From NCBI RefSeq assembly GCF_035582795.1, contig NC_134366.1, positions 5,810,828 through 5,874,827 on the forward strand: DNA of 64,000 nt, given 5' to 3'. A program made the position numbers and the translations under genes. Positions 37,190-52,100 of the stretch are shown one piece after another. Source of the stretch: Mycteria americana (Eukaryota > Chordata > Aves > Ciconiiformes > Ciconiidae). Every line of letters starts with the position of its first letter. Position 1 is the first letter of the stretch. The notes beneath the pieces were generated by a model that was not told the origin of the DNA, made no database searches, and saw nothing but the letters and a program-made list of their open reading frames with translations.

Positions 37190-40100
37190 CTGGAAGCAGA
37201 GACACAGATGGAAAGTGGCCTTTAGTCCAGTTGGAAAAACATTCGCTAACATTTTCCAAGACCTTGCAAAAACATCTCCCTGTCTCTGAGCGTTTTGCTC
37301 CTGGTACCCGATAAAACAGGTAGGTCTGAGAGGCATGGCTTTGAGCATTGGTAACATAACGTGCCCGAGGCCGCTGGTGACAAGGGGCTCCCTTCCCCAG
37401 AGACAGTGTTAACAGCTGCCCAATAAACCATTTATCATCTTGCCCATACCCCAGAGAGATGACCTGTTCTGACCCAAGGTGTGATGGGTCTGGACCTCTC
37501 ATCTACGACACTGGAGCTTCCCAGAGGGCTCAGTCATTGTGGGGAATAGGGAGCAGGGCCTTACCTTGCTTCAGACTAGTGAAGGGAAGGGTGTACTGCC
37601 CGATGAAGTCATTCTTGGTCGACATGTCAAAGTCTTCCACCACAAACCGGACCAGGGCAAGTGCAGGGATCTCTATGTCAAATGTAAACTCTTCATCCCA
37701 TTTTGGGTTAAAGCCTGGGCAATATAGACAAGGATGGAGGTCAGAGCTGCTCACAAACAAGGAAGGAGGTGAGAGATGCTCACAAGCAAGGATGGAGGTC
37801 AGAGATGCTTGCAAATAGATGGAGACTTTGCCTGACTGCCAACCTAATCTGACAAGGACAGCAAAATGTCAGCTCAAGCCTGCTGGTCATGGAGGGTCTG
37901 TGGATGATTCAGCAGGAGGCAGGGATATTTCAGCTGGCCCTGAAGGTGCTGAGATGGGCCTGTGGACAGTGCCATAGCAAAATACCTGTGCTGGGTTGGT
38001 GGACTTTATTTGGACTTTCATGGGATTAAATCCACTGGACTGTTCAGATGACACACATCTGCTTCTGACCCCCTTCATCCTTGGGAAAAAAACAGTGTTG
38101 CTGATCCCATGGGAGCAGAAATCATGACAGTTAAGGGAAAGTCATCGGCCTTGGGACAGTAGGTTTCATTGTACTGACATCTATGGGGGATTTTCAAACC
38201 CTCTCAGAGCCATAGTGAGATGCTTAGAGCTGCTGAGCCAGCAGGTTCCCACAGCCTCTCGAACTCCATGGCTGCACCACTGGGGCCTGATCTGTGCCCA
38301 CAGCCCATGCCTCAGTCCCACCAACATCAAACCAGGTGAGCTGCTGAAGCATGGTCACATATCTGAAACCTCAGCCCATGAAATGTAGCCCCCTCTCTGC
38401 AGCCGCCCCTTTCCAACACTGATGTTTGATTCAGTTTCCATTGGGCAACACTCCCTCCAGCATCCCTCCAGCATCACTCCAGCCAGCCAAGGGCTGGCCA
38501 TGGGGCTGGGTGTGCTGAGCAGCCCTGAGGAACAGGCCGGGCAGGTCCCTACACAGCTTTCACTCGAGACATTATAAAAATCATTGTAGGTGACAGAAAT
38601 GGCCATGAGCTTTAGGAGCTGGGCCAGATTTACTCAAACAGGAAAGAGGAAAAGGGAAACATTGTTAGCAGGGAGGAAAATATGCATTGGCTTTCTAGCA
38701 CTTGGCTCTTACTCCACGCAGAAAAGCAGTGTGTGTGTGTGTACATGTAGATGTGTGTTTGTCAGCAGATGGGTGAGGGCCGATTTTTCAGACTCCTACT
38801 GCCTCATTACTCCCACAGGAGAGAGGGCTGAACTTGCTATCTACGAACTCTGAAGGCCACAGTATTCAGACCCTCACTGCACGGAGGGAAATCACAGCCA
38901 TGTTTGACCGATGAGAAATGGTCCACGGGGAGGTGAAATGTCTGTGAGATCTCTGAGGTCAGTACTGCGTAAGGCTTGATCCTGGCTCTTTGGAGACAGC
39001 GGCTTATGGCTTTCACCCCTCACCTGTAACATTGCTGTGATGTGCATTAATTTAGCACCAGTGCCACTTTGGCCGAGAAGATGAGCAGATGCAGTATCCC
39101 TGCCTTGTGAGGAGGCTCTGAGCTACAGGAAACGTTCTCCTTTTGCACAGATTATGTTACATATGAGAAGAGGCTGGGAGAGGTCGAGTTATTCAACCTG
39201 GAGAAGGCTAAGGGGGTTATTATTGCCATCCTCCACTACCTCCTTATAGAGAAGATAGAGCCAGGCTCTTCTTACACGTGCACAGCAAAAGCTTGAGGCA
39301 TAACGGGCACAAACTGCAACAGGGGAATTTCTGGTTAAGAATAGAGGTATCTTATTTTATCATGAGGTCAGTCAAAGACTGGATCACTTGAGAGAGACCA
39401 GAGAGTCTGAGGAATCTCCACCTTTTGAGATATTCAAAATTCATCTAGGCAATACCCTGAGCAACTTGAGTTAACTTTGAGGATGGTCCTGCTTTGGGCA
39501 GGGACTGGAACAGAGACCTCTGAAGTCCCTTGCAACCTCAATCTTTTGTGAGTTTGCGACACTTTCAGGATAAAATCAGCCTTACAAGAAGCCTTCTCTG
39601 GGAAGATCTTGGTGGAGACCTGTGCATCCCAGGTCAAGTCCAACTGCATGGAGGTAAAGAGTACTTCCAAAGCTCTAGCTCTGCAAATTTGGCAGCCAGC
39701 CTGAAAACTCATATGGCTGATGTTTGTAGGGAATTTCTGTCTCCAAACATCTTAGAGAGAGAAAAGAGGAAAGAACCCCTGAAAGTAATTCTCCATAGGG
39801 ACATTAGTCCGTGGGGCTAGTTCATGCCACCAGCAGTCTCTACCCAGGGTCCCTGCACTGAAGTAGGCCAATAGCATCTCATGTATCTGCTTAGCGTGGC
39901 AGGCTTGGGTGCACCTGGGCAGGTCTGGCTACAGGGTAGCAGTCTTGGCAAGGAACACTCTGCTACATGAAACCACAGGGTTACTGCCCCAGGGGAGCAC
40001 AGCGTGGAAGAAAATCTCTTACCATTGTTTTCAATTACTTTGGTCTGCTTCTTGTTGTTATCCTGTTGGATGCCGTGGATCTCTACCGTTACCTTAGGAT

Positions 40101-43100
40101 CAACGATGGAGTTTTTGCTTTTGTTCACCTTGGGCAGCTGCTGACCAGAGATGATCTGTGGAGGAAACAGAGGAAGGCGTGAGGACGTGATTAGGAGGGG
40201 GGCTCCCTGGCAAACTTCCCTCTCCTTCTCCAGGAGTGCAGGACCTGTTGTGACAAGCTAGTGCTGGTCTTTCAGAGCCAGTGTTGTGACATCCTTCAGA
40301 GGAAGTTGCCATGAGCCAAAGCACCTAATGAACGTTGCTCCAGCCCAGCCAGCAGGCTAGGGGGTAGGCAACTTTTCTAACTGTCCCCACAGTGATCAGA
40401 TGATACTTGGAAACAACAGTGGTGACTGTTGACTGCATGTCTGCCTGTACGTCTCTGTAATGACAGTGAATATTGTCATTAACCTCTCCTATTGCCGAAC
40501 ATTAAACATGTGAGTAAGTCCTTGGAGGATGAGAGCCCATGCAGGACTGAAGCAGAGACCCCAGGGGTGGGAAATGAGTAGGGCTGGGATAACATTGCCC
40601 ACGTGGCACCAGGAGAAGGAGAAGGTACAACCTACACACCCCCCCTGAAGGTGGATGCTACTGAGACATTTTACGACTTCTATCCTTACTTTAAGCAGAA
40701 GCTTCTTCTTTTTCCCCCATGTTCCTTCTGTGATGGATTTTGGATTGAATTTGGTTCGCTCATCCCGGAGGAATTCCGGCTTTAAGACATACCCAGAAAA
40801 CCCATTGTCCTGGAACCGACCCTGGTAGACATCCATTTCTGTGCCTGCTGTCTGGAAATTTAGGGCAACTGCAACATAAATAAATAAATTCAGTCACTTT
40901 CAGATAAATCAATGGGAGTCTTTTTATACTAATTCTGTTCACATGAAATTGCACTTCATGGATATAAACATTGGCTTTTCCATGCTTCAAAGAGCAGTGA
41001 TAAACTCTGACCCTCACAGTCTGCTACCCCTGAGGATTTCCTGCATTCAGAGATGTTAGAGACAGGAGAAGCCACTACAGCCATCTCAGTTGTCCTCCTG
41101 CCTGCCACAGGGTCAAAAAGTGTGCCGCATTGAATTTCTGTCACCTGGTTGGGCAACTGCATCTTTTAGGTAAACCTATTCATTTCTATGCTGAAGGAGT
41201 TATCTCCTGCAGTGAAGCCAGCAAGTCCTTCTCAGATTGTTTCTCTGGCTACTTAGCCTCATTATAAAACCTCCTTTCCAGCCCAGATATGCCTATTTCC
41301 ATTTGCCATCCTGAGGGGCATTGATGCCTCTGTTGGTTAGACTAGAGAGCTGCTCACTGCCTGAACTCATGCAGGAGTACAGAAGCTGTGATCAAATCAT
41401 CTCTTTATTGTCCCCTGCCCAAAATAGATCAAGCCTCACTGGTGTCCTAATACCAGGCAGATTTCTTGTATTCTTTCCAATTTGCCACTGTCTTTTTAAA
41501 AGCGTTGATGTCAAATCTGGAAGCAGTCTCAGTGAACAGTCTCACTAATACCACATAGGGAGTGCACATGGACCCCAGCACCTCCTCAGTACCCCATTGA
41601 TTTCTCAAGGGTGATGCGAACCTCTTTAGCAACTTCTAAGACAGCTCTATGACAGATGGCAATTTATCCTGGTTCTGGGTCCTACATACCCTGTAATACT
41701 TGAAGGCCAAGAGCATTTTAAGGCACTCCACTGTTTTTCCACCTGCAAGCAAGACTTTAATAACTGCAGTATAATGGTTTTACTGGGAGCTGCAAGTACT
41801 CAGGGCTTCTGAAAAAATCTTATTTTGGGTGCCCAAATACTGAATTCAGGTCAGATAAGGCATGCAGGTCTGGCCTTAGTGTACCTGGAGAGACCTGGTG
41901 TTGCCTCCCAGGGACTCTCCTGAGGCCAGAATCAGTGCTGAGGAGACAGGCCAATGGGTGCTACCTGTGCCCCCCATGGGGGCTGCAGGACCCAGCGAGT
42001 TCATATGCTGTCAGCCACATCCAGCCCGTGCAGGTCTACACGGCTGGGGGCCAGGGAGCCCTGCACCTGCAACTTCTCTTGTCTGGCTGGGCCACATAGA
42101 CACAACCAGAACATCTCCAACATCCAGCATCACCAAGAGAGCCAAGCATGTCATCACCAGCCTGCCCACTTACCACTGCATCAGGTTTCCTGGATAAGAG
42201 CTACAACATAATTCACTTAACAGGCTCTGGGACCCTTGTTTTCATCAAATCTCTGAGACATCAATATACTATCAGGGGCCTCAACACCCTGGGAGTAGGT
42301 ATGATGCACTGCTTTGACTACAGGGAACAGCTGAGGCGACAGCTTGGCCCTTATGGTTATGGACTTGCTGTAGGGCTCAAGAGAACTGAGTTTGATTTCC
42401 ATCTCTGCTGGAGATTTCGGCATGCTTTTCAGTACGTTACTGTAGCTCCTGGCTCCCTCCTCCTTTGTTAAATGGCAATAACTCTGTTTCTAGTGAAATT
42501 GCAGGGATGTGCACATTAATGTGCAGGAAAGGCTCTCCTAACGGTTTTGAGGTAGGCCAGAAAATGATCTATGAAAAGTCATTGAGCATTGCCTGAAGAG
42601 CTGATCTCTCCCAGTGACCACTGAGCCTCTCTGCCTGCAAATGGCTTAAGATCACACATCTACCTCAGCTGAAGCCCTGTCACAGCCAGGTCATAGGCAA
42701 CCCAGCCAGGCTGACCCTCTCCAACCTCCCAGTTGCACTCACCGATCTGGCAGCCGACGTTCCACAAGTCGATGGGGTTGTAGTTGGAAGAATCTGTCCT
42801 CCAGCCTGCAGGGTAGATCCGGCTCAGGTGCCTGATGTTGTGATGAATAAAACTGGTTGCTACAGAAAAAAGGAAGAAAAGGGCCCTTTCAGTGATGGGG
42901 ACTACTTTTAACTCTTCTTGATGCTGCTTGATGCTGCTCCTCTGCCTAGCAAGTCTGGCTAAATGTGAACTACCTGTATAAAATGCCCTTCTTGGTAACA
43001 ACCTCTATGATATTAAGTTATTCCCACTGTTTCTCAGTGACGTGCATGGCCAAAGAGATCATAACCTGCGTCTTTCAGGATGCCTTTTCTTCATGCTTAA

Positions 43101-46100
43101 CCACCACTACCTGTCCCTTTGTGAGGGACTGGGACAGAGGATGGCCTTTTGCCAGGGCAGAACATACATACCAGACTCCTGGGCTAGTTTCAGAGCTTTG
43201 CTCTCTGTGAACGATGACATCTCGTAGAAAGCCCGAGGATGGCTGGGGTCCTCAAAGCCATTGAAATGGACGCTCTTGCAGTAGACAACTGTGTCTGACA
43301 GCTCCTTGGCCAGCTTCAAGGTGTCACTCTAAAAGCAAGAGAGCAAGAGGTTTGTGGGGAGTTTCTGCAGTCACACTCAAAAGTAATAATCATGTTTTGT
43401 AGCCCCTGGGGCTACTCTTCTCCACCATCTTCACATGAAAATGATGCACACTATCAACACTCAGTGGCAGCCCTATGCAGAGAAAGGGTGGAGAAGGGGC
43501 AGGCTGCTCTTGCCATGTCCCTTGCCCTGCATGGAGAGTGCTAATCCTTCCTCTCAGAGTATCACTGCCTTCTCAGGCCCATCCTGGCCTGTCCAATGAT
43601 ATCACTGACTTCCCAAGTGTTACTACCAAGAATACTTCATTTCGTCTGGGCCATCCCTCCTTCTGCATTTATTTGCATGTTATTATGTGGATGAGTATTT
43701 CAGCTTGGCTATCACAAGTGATTAGGGCTACAAACACAGGAACAACCCAATCAGCCTGTATTGGTGAGCTAAGAGAGGACTTCACACAACAGATGCTTTG
43801 CTGTACCAGCACCCTTGTTGCATGATGTTCTCCAGATGGATTCTCTCTTTGTTGGTGGGATACCCTTTCTGCTGCTGTCTGCATGATCAGTTGTATTTCA
43901 GCATCAATGGCTGTGTCCAGTTACTAAACTTTACAACAGAGCCTTAGCAATGAGTTTTCCATACTGTCCTGGTCCCAAGCATGCAAACCTGGAAATAAGG
44001 GCAAGGGAAGGATGTTTTGGCCTCCAGGGAGCTTGGGCTTTTTTTCCTTGAACTAGGAAGTTCTCACAATGTTTTGATGCCTCCCACTCCACAGCCACAT
44101 TCATCGGTGCAAGGGTGAAGTGAGAGCCACCAGCTTCCATCAGAGGCAAGAAAAGAAAATGACAGACTTCAAAATTATGCACATTATTGACTACAGTTCA
44201 GAGAAAGAAATAAGACCCTCAAAGAGTGAGAAAATCAGCAAGGGGAAGCATAAATCAGACCAGATCCAGAGGCAATGTCAATCAGCTTTGCCATCAGTGG
44301 AACTGAATGTATTTATATCACCTATGAACCTGGTCCGTAAGAGATACAGCCTTCACAATGACCTGCAGTCTGGAAAAATGAATCTCCTCACATGAGGGAG
44401 AAAAACACTGCTGTAAAGGCCAGCCTTTTCCTCCCAGAAATAGTCATCCCAATTGCTTTGGTAACCAGCCCCCCTTCCCCATAGATCTGTAGCTCTTCCC
44501 TCTCTCCCTCCTCTGGGTCAGAAAAACATGGCCAGTGAGGATGCAGGTATGTCCCAAAATGTGACTAGAAAAGCACCAATTTCTGGTAATAAACAAAGTC
44601 ATGATGGTCCCATGACAAATAGATTTCTGGAAATCAGACAGAGATGGATTGAACATGTGCCCTTCTACTGCTTCCATGAATGCTACATGGTCTGTCCCAG
44701 CTGCAGGGTCCTCCAGCCTCAATAAGGAAAGAAGCCAACCTTCATGCTTGGCTGGCTCTGCAAGATCTCTGTTTGTGCTTGGGACAGAAATCATTAAGCT
44801 GAGCAAGGACCAGGATCCTTAGCTCCAGCGATTTCAACAATTCACCCTTACCTATCCCCAGCTGAGTAGCTGAAAACACACTGAAAGCTGTCTTAGCTGA
44901 GAACATATTAAAAGTATATTTCCATTGCTTTTCTTTTTTTTTTTTTTTTTTAGGCATGGTACAAAATCCACCTAGAAAGTGGTTTCCCAGCATGAGTCAT
45001 GGGATAGGCTAACAAGATGGGATTTCCTGATGCAGGACTTGAGAGCCTTCTGCAACAGGCAAAGATCTTGTTTATAGCTTTTCTGCTTCTCCAGGTCTGC
45101 CCCTTTTTGGGACTCAGTTACTTCTTTTACTTACCTTCCCTTTCTGCTCTATCTCAGTCTTTACAGACTCATCTTCGATTTCAGCTGCTTCATCTTCATC
45201 AGAGACATCCTCAGCCTCCAGGTTGTTGTTTCCATTTGTTCCAGTGGGGTCCTCCTGCCTGCTCAGCTTCTTGCCTTTCACAAGGATCTTCCCTTTCAAT
45301 TGCTGCACAAGGAAAAGTGGACAAAATAGCTAGTGATGAGAAAAAGTTCTGGCCTGCCCTGAAGAAGCAAGGATATAACAGCTCCTCAGCTGCAACCAGG
45401 GCCAGGGCCTTTTAGAGTTGCATCAGTCACTGGTTATTATCCGTAGATGCAGGTAAAAATAAGCCTGTTTTTCCACTGAGGCCTTGCCCTGCCTCTGGCC
45501 AGCCTCTGAGACCACAAGCCACAAGTCTGAAAACACCAGATAGCCCACTGATTCCCCTTTGATACAGAGCTGTCCATCCCCTCAACTAGACAACTTAAAC
45601 TGCTGAACTGTTAGAGGCAATAAAAATAAACTGTTTTTTCAAAACTGAATGTGGCTCAGCATCAAGGCCAAGCCTGGAGGCAGGGCTCATGGGAGCTATT
45701 CGCAGCACTGTTTCTGCCCCTCTCTGTGGCCCTGTTATTTAATCTACCCCAGTCTCTGCAATGTATGGTTATAAACACACGCACAACTTGGGGAAGCAGT
45801 ATGAGATCCAAGCAGTGCAGCCCTCTGCTCCACTGACATTTTAATGGGGATAGAGCTCCATTAAGTTCTGGACAGGTGCCTCGTGCATAGCAGACATGGG
45901 ATTTTAATATATAACAGATCTTGCAGGTGAAACCTTAGGGTGTTGACAGCCTAAGGAAGAGTTCACAGAGCCTTCCCAAAGATACCTCCTCTTCTGAAAA
46001 GAGCTTCTCCTGCAACTGCTACCATGGTGCAACACTAATCATAACCAGCAGCACGTGCCACCGTAACACAGTTGGCTGCTGAGCTAATCCAAGGAGCACA

Positions 46101-49100
46101 TTTCTTGTGCTGAATCAACTCTCTCCAGCCTCTTTCAAAGTCCACATAAAACCCTCAGGTGAAGGAACACACCAACAGCGCATGGTTGCTTGCAGACCAC
46201 CACACCACTGATGTATCTCTTGTGCAAGATCTGACTTTGGGACGAAGGCTGAAGCCTGGAGAAGGCTGACTCTGAACCCAAACAAGGCAGCAGCGATGTT
46301 GGCAGCAGGGAGCAGTACTGAGAAGGGTGACTGCCTGGGTGCAATCTCCAAGTGAGTGGATTATTCTACAAAATCAGCTAATTCAGCCCAGGAGCACCTC
46401 TAGATCCTGCAGCTTCCAGTGAAGTCAGTGGGAGATTTGCTGCCACATGGATGTGTTCGGTAGTCCTGGCTTTGGAGGGTGCTAGTTATTCCAGAAAAAT
46501 TCAATCTCAGAATTAGCCAACACAACCCCTCACTCTGCGTAGCATGTCTCCCCCCCTCTCAGTGACACCCTGTATTTGCCCTTTCCATAACAGCAAAAGT
46601 AATGTTCTCAAATGACAGGACTGTGGAAAACCAAGGATATTTTATAAAGCAACACAGGCATTTTCAAAGAACACTATTCCCCCTTTGTGGGTGCAACCAA
46701 ATTGCATCACGTCTTTTCAGAGACCAGCCCAACTCCTCACCACCCAGCTAAGCTGTGGATGAAGCTTGGTTTGAGCTGAAATTTGATGCTGGCACCTGAG
46801 GCAGAAGCCAAGAGCATTTTTCTTCAGCTACCACAAATGATCTGTTTACATTGGGGCACTTTCCCTCTCACTCAAAACCTACACAAAGGCAGCTGGAAGG
46901 AATGTACCAGTTACTGGGAATAAAAGGCCCCAAGGAGCAGTCAGAGCACAGCAGTATCCTCCTCCCCGTCCCCAGACCATCCTCCATTCTCCCAGCCCCT
47001 CAGCCCTCTTCCAGGCAGAGCTGTGACCTGCTTCTTCACATCCATGGCTGGGAGTCAGCTCATCTTCGGAGTCTCACTTTGGTCTGCTGCTTGCATGTCT
47101 CTAACCACCTTCCTGCCCTCAACATCCAGCTCTTCCCCCTCCTTCCACAATACCCACTGGTAGAAGGTGAAATCCAGCTCTGTGTGAGTTTCTATGCTCC
47201 TGTCAATACTTTGAATGGACAAGCCTGGAGGCATTGTACTGGGGACAGCAGGGAGGGGAGCAGAGAAGTCTCTCTTGTCCTTCACAGGCCGCAGATAGCA
47301 TCCTGCTATATAATATATTAATCTGCCTCTACTTTCTAACATCACATAAAAAACCTTACCACCTCATCTCACAGCTCAACCGTAGAGAACTAGGGATAAG
47401 GTATTTGGTGCAGGTTGCTTGATTCTTAATTACCAGTAGGACTACTAGCCCTTTTTAAGCTTGTCGAGTTCAGGACAGCCTGTCCAGCAAGTGAGAGGTG
47501 TAATTTCTGGCACAAACCCATCCTGGATGGCTGAATAACATCAGCAGTGAAGGCACAGCAACACGGCCTCCACCTTGTCTCCTCACCACACCCCATACCA
47601 GAGCTGCCAGCAGTGGGTCCTCAGTGCTGCCGTTATCCTGTCTAGACTGTGGTTACTCTGGGAAACCTTGGATATGCTGCAGATGCTTCCCATGAGCACA
47701 GGGACGCTGCTCAGCCCAGACTGTGTAATACAAGAGTCTGTTATACTCCGTAAGGCAGTTATGGTGGTCTCCTTTTGGCCTTGAAATCTAAGAAGTTGGC
47801 TCCCTTCTGGAGTCCTGTTGCATTGCAGAGGTTTAGCATCTCCCTGTGCAGGTGACTTCCACCGTGCCTATGAGGGAGAGCAGTCCATGTGCCACCTAAC
47901 TCCAGAGGAGATGCATTAGCTTATTGGTCCACAATGAGGGTGAGATTCACCCCAAAACAGAGCATTTTCACCTCCATTTTCTGCAGAAGGTACTGTTCTA
48001 TAGTAGCATGGCACTGAATCAACCCTGCAGAAGCTGCCAGTCCCAAACATTGTCTTCCTTCATTTAATATGGGTGCTAGGAAGCAAAGTCCAAAATTTGA
48101 GTGCTTATCTTCTTTAACAAGGTTTTAAATAAGCTGATGCAAACAGACACAAACGCACACATGCACTTATTCCATCTCTCTTGGTTCCCCTTCATGTGAT
48201 ACTAAGTATTTCTAGCCTGAGGCGAAAGACACTCAGCTCATCAGTTCAGCTCTGTTGAGCAGATCCCTTGTCTTAGGAAGAAGCATTAGCTGAAATACTC
48301 AATAAATATTCTCCAAGTAGACCATAAAGCTATTCCAACTGCCTGTGGCAAGCCCAAGGTTGAATACAACCTAAGAAAATTGGAAAGGCTACAAGGACAC
48401 TGGACTCTACTGAGAACATATAGTACAGTGCCTGCTGGAACAGATGCAACTCTTTCCCTTCCTCACGTGCCCTGTAAATCACATTGCCTTAGTTTTCCAC
48501 AAGTGGAGCTCCCCTGCTCTTCCACCTTTTCTACTGCATGCTGAACAAGCTTAGCTCTGCGAGTCTGTGAACTGAGACACAGCAACCATCTTAAATGAAA
48601 GCACTGCTGATTTTGTCAGAAGGAGCAAAGCTGTAAAGAGCAGAGGATGTTAAAAGATCTGCATACACGTGTTTATCATACCTGAAAGTTTCTTGCCCCT
48701 ATTAGCAACCTGAAAGCCATGGCAAGGTCTGATGTCCAGTTTTCATCTCAGCGGGAGTGGAAGATTTGTAAAGTAATCCACCTCATCAAACTTTCTGTGC
48801 CTTCAACACCTCCTTTAGAGTCAACAGAGAGAACTAAACATTCCCAGGGTGTGATTCTTCTTGTCTATTTAAGACAAACACTGACAAGGAGGTGGACCAC
48901 ACCTCCAGCTCCCCTGGTTGTATTAACTACTTCTCAAAAGGAGCCAAAGTGCTCACGTACAAGGATATACAGGGTCTGAGCACTTCCACCTTACATCCCA
49001 CTCTCAGGATGAAGATATCCATCTCCCCAGATTTCTGAGAAGCTGTGAGGATTAACATGTTCACATTCATAAGGAGATGTGCAGATCAGATGCACTAATT

Positions 49101-52100
49101 GATATCACATTTCCATCTGTGTATATCTTTCAGCCTAATTGTAAACTGAAGTGTTGCAGGGTTTAACAATGAGTGGCACCAGAGGAAGAAGAGAATCTCC
49201 AGAAAAAGGGGAAGAAACATATTATCAAAGGAGGTTTTGAGAGATTTGAGGGAAACTCAGCTTAAGAACTTCAGCCAAGAAGATGCACTGCAGACAAGGC
49301 TAACACAAGCTGGGCTAACCTTGGAGAAAGGCATAGCTGTGGAGTTAGGTGTAAGGCAGAGGGACTTGAAGCCTTGAGCGTATGGTGCAAAAGTAACCCT
49401 CCCAGGCAGACGGCTCCCGGGGGCCCACTGCTGATTTAGAGACCTGCGACTGAACCTAGTCTGGACTTAGCTGAGCCAAATCTAGAGGTGTTTGCTGCCT
49501 TGCTGTGAGCACAGAGTAGAGCAGGTCAGCCATCCTGCTACTCCGATCAGTTGTGCTGAGCCCTGCATTGCCACTGCTACACTGGAAGTGATTCCTGAGC
49601 TGCATGGCTCAAAGTGATGTTGAATGGGAGCACTGAACACAGGAATGGATGTAACTGATGGGACAGCTGGTGGGACAGAGGAGGTGCAGGATGGCAGAGG
49701 CCTCTGCCACTGCACTGGGGCTCCCAACTGGGGGGCTCATGGTCCTAAGGGCCACCTACCAAGACAGGTCTGTTAAACCCAAAGCCACTGTCGCTGTAAA
49801 CAAGGAAGTCCAGCAACAAAGAGTTGGAGGGGTTTCAGATATGCCCAATATGCTGAATAGCTGAATAGTTGCATGCACTGTTGGCAGATGTTTTAGTCTT
49901 GTTCCAGAGCTGGGTTTTTGCAGCATTTCTAGCTGGGATGCAGGGACAGGGGGAAGGGAACCTGGCAGACCCCTGTGCACATCAGGGATGGGGCAGAAGG
50001 GCCTGCAACAAGCAATCAGCAGCAGAGACTGGAGCAGCTCTTCCCTACAACCCTAGTACTGCCTGGAGCTTTTGTGTGGCTTTTGGCCTTTCATCCTATA
50101 GGCCTTTAATTTACTATTGGAACCTAAAGACAGCAGCTTGAGGGAGATATTTAGATGCTCTGTGTGGTCCAACACTGTTCCTGACTGGAGCCTGCCCTGG
50201 GCTGTGGTGTGAATCGTTATCGTGAATGCAAACTGTGTTGATCTTCCTTGAATTACTGACACTGCCCTGCTAACGTGAGCTGCAGCAATTTTCCACCTGT
50301 TTTTATTTACAGACTTTCAGCCCTCTTCCCAGTAACAGATCCCACCCTTTTTCTAATATAAAAAATAGTACGTCATCCTGGGCTTCCCCATGCCAGCTTC
50401 ACAAGGAAGTGGAAAATCCAAGAGGTTTCTGGTTTGTTTTTTCTTTCCTTAATGTTTCAGCTTCAATGAATTTTCCACCAAAAATAACAGCAGTTCAGTC
50501 CTTTGCACTCTCCTAGTTCACACAGCAGGAAGGCAGAGGAAAAGTACCAGAGGGAAAAGGATAGGTTTTGCTACATTGGCAATTTTTCTCCCTTTAAACT
50601 AAGGATCAGTCCCTCCAATGGAGCATATCAGCCCAAATCCATTCACTAAAGTAGATCTGGGCCATTTTGTTCCAGCTGGGGCCATGTGTCCATCTGGGCA
50701 ATCAGAGCAGGAGGTTAGATGAGCACAGGAATGGGAAAAACATCTTTGGGAAGCTGGGGTCATTCCCTTTCACTCACATCACACATTTCTTTCCCTGGTG
50801 TTTCTCCTTTCTTTCTTCATATCATTCCTCTGGTCACAAGACAGTTTTGAAAAGCCATCAGCAGCTTTCCTGATCTTGCACTGGGGATAAATAGCAAGCC
50901 AGGAGGTGACACTGAAGACTTCGATTTTTCCAACTCAGTAACAGCCTGCAGAGACCTGTCGCCATGCTGGGTGTATCCTCACCCTGGGAGAGTCACTTCT
51001 TAAATGGAGGCACCTTGTCTGTGCCAGTGCAAAGGTCCTGCTGAAGCAGCAGCATTAAAAATTATTATTCATCCTAATTTATTGCACTGGTCCCTAGGGA
51101 CCAACCCAGATCAGCTTCCCTCTGTGCTAGGCATTGTATCAAGTGAGGCATGACGCTCCCAAACAAAAGGGGAAAATCAGAAAGGGAAAAGAGAAAAAGG
51201 GAGAGGGAGAACAAATATAGAAGATATTTTGGGTAGATCATTTTCCTCTCCTTTCTCCCCTGCTGACTGCCAGCTTTATCCCACCCACAAACTCCTTCCA
51301 GCTCTGGCTAGGCATGCTCATCCAATTTTTGGCAAATGATTTCTTTAGCAAATAAATGCAATTTAAAGGGGACTGCAGCTATCCACACAGAAGTCTGTTT
51401 CTGCAAAGTGCTTAACAGAAAAGAAAGAAAGAAAACATAAACCCAAAGGGTGGAAACAGATTAATGTTTCATTTTGGCTCCTGTTTTAGAAACAATTTTT
51501 TTTTTCATATCAAGATTCCATTTCCAATTTTTTTTAATTGTCAGCTAATGATTTTATAGTGGCGGTCCACTGTTGAGGGCTGCGTATCTCCTTCTACCTG
51601 CAGGATCCGAGCTCAGCTCCCAGCTTCACGGCTGCCCTGATCCATGGGAATCAAAGGGGTATCTCTATGCAGCTTCCTGCCTCCCCTTGTCCTCCATGCA
51701 CATGTCCATCCCCACCACCCCAGGCCATTCGCAGTGGGAGGACACTTCGTGCTTGATACAGTTTTAGGCTACCTGTACTGGTTTCCCACTTGAGTTTTGA
51801 GGGGCAAGCAATCACAGCTGTCCTTCCAGCCCTCATCGCTTCCTAATCAGCAGTCTGGATCTCCACAGCAGAGCACCCAAGGCATTAAAGGAGGAGGGGA
51901 ACATATGCTACATCCCTCAGCACAGAGCAAAACATCTCAGCTACCGTGAAACCAGGCAGTGTCCAGTCTTGCTGGATTAAAAACACAGAGACACCTTGTA
52001 GTCACTCCTTGTGGTGCTAATCTCCCCTGCATGTGCAGCAACCTAACAGTGCTTCAGAGGATTAGCCTGAAGAAGGTCATATTCAGCTTTGGGTTGTGGG

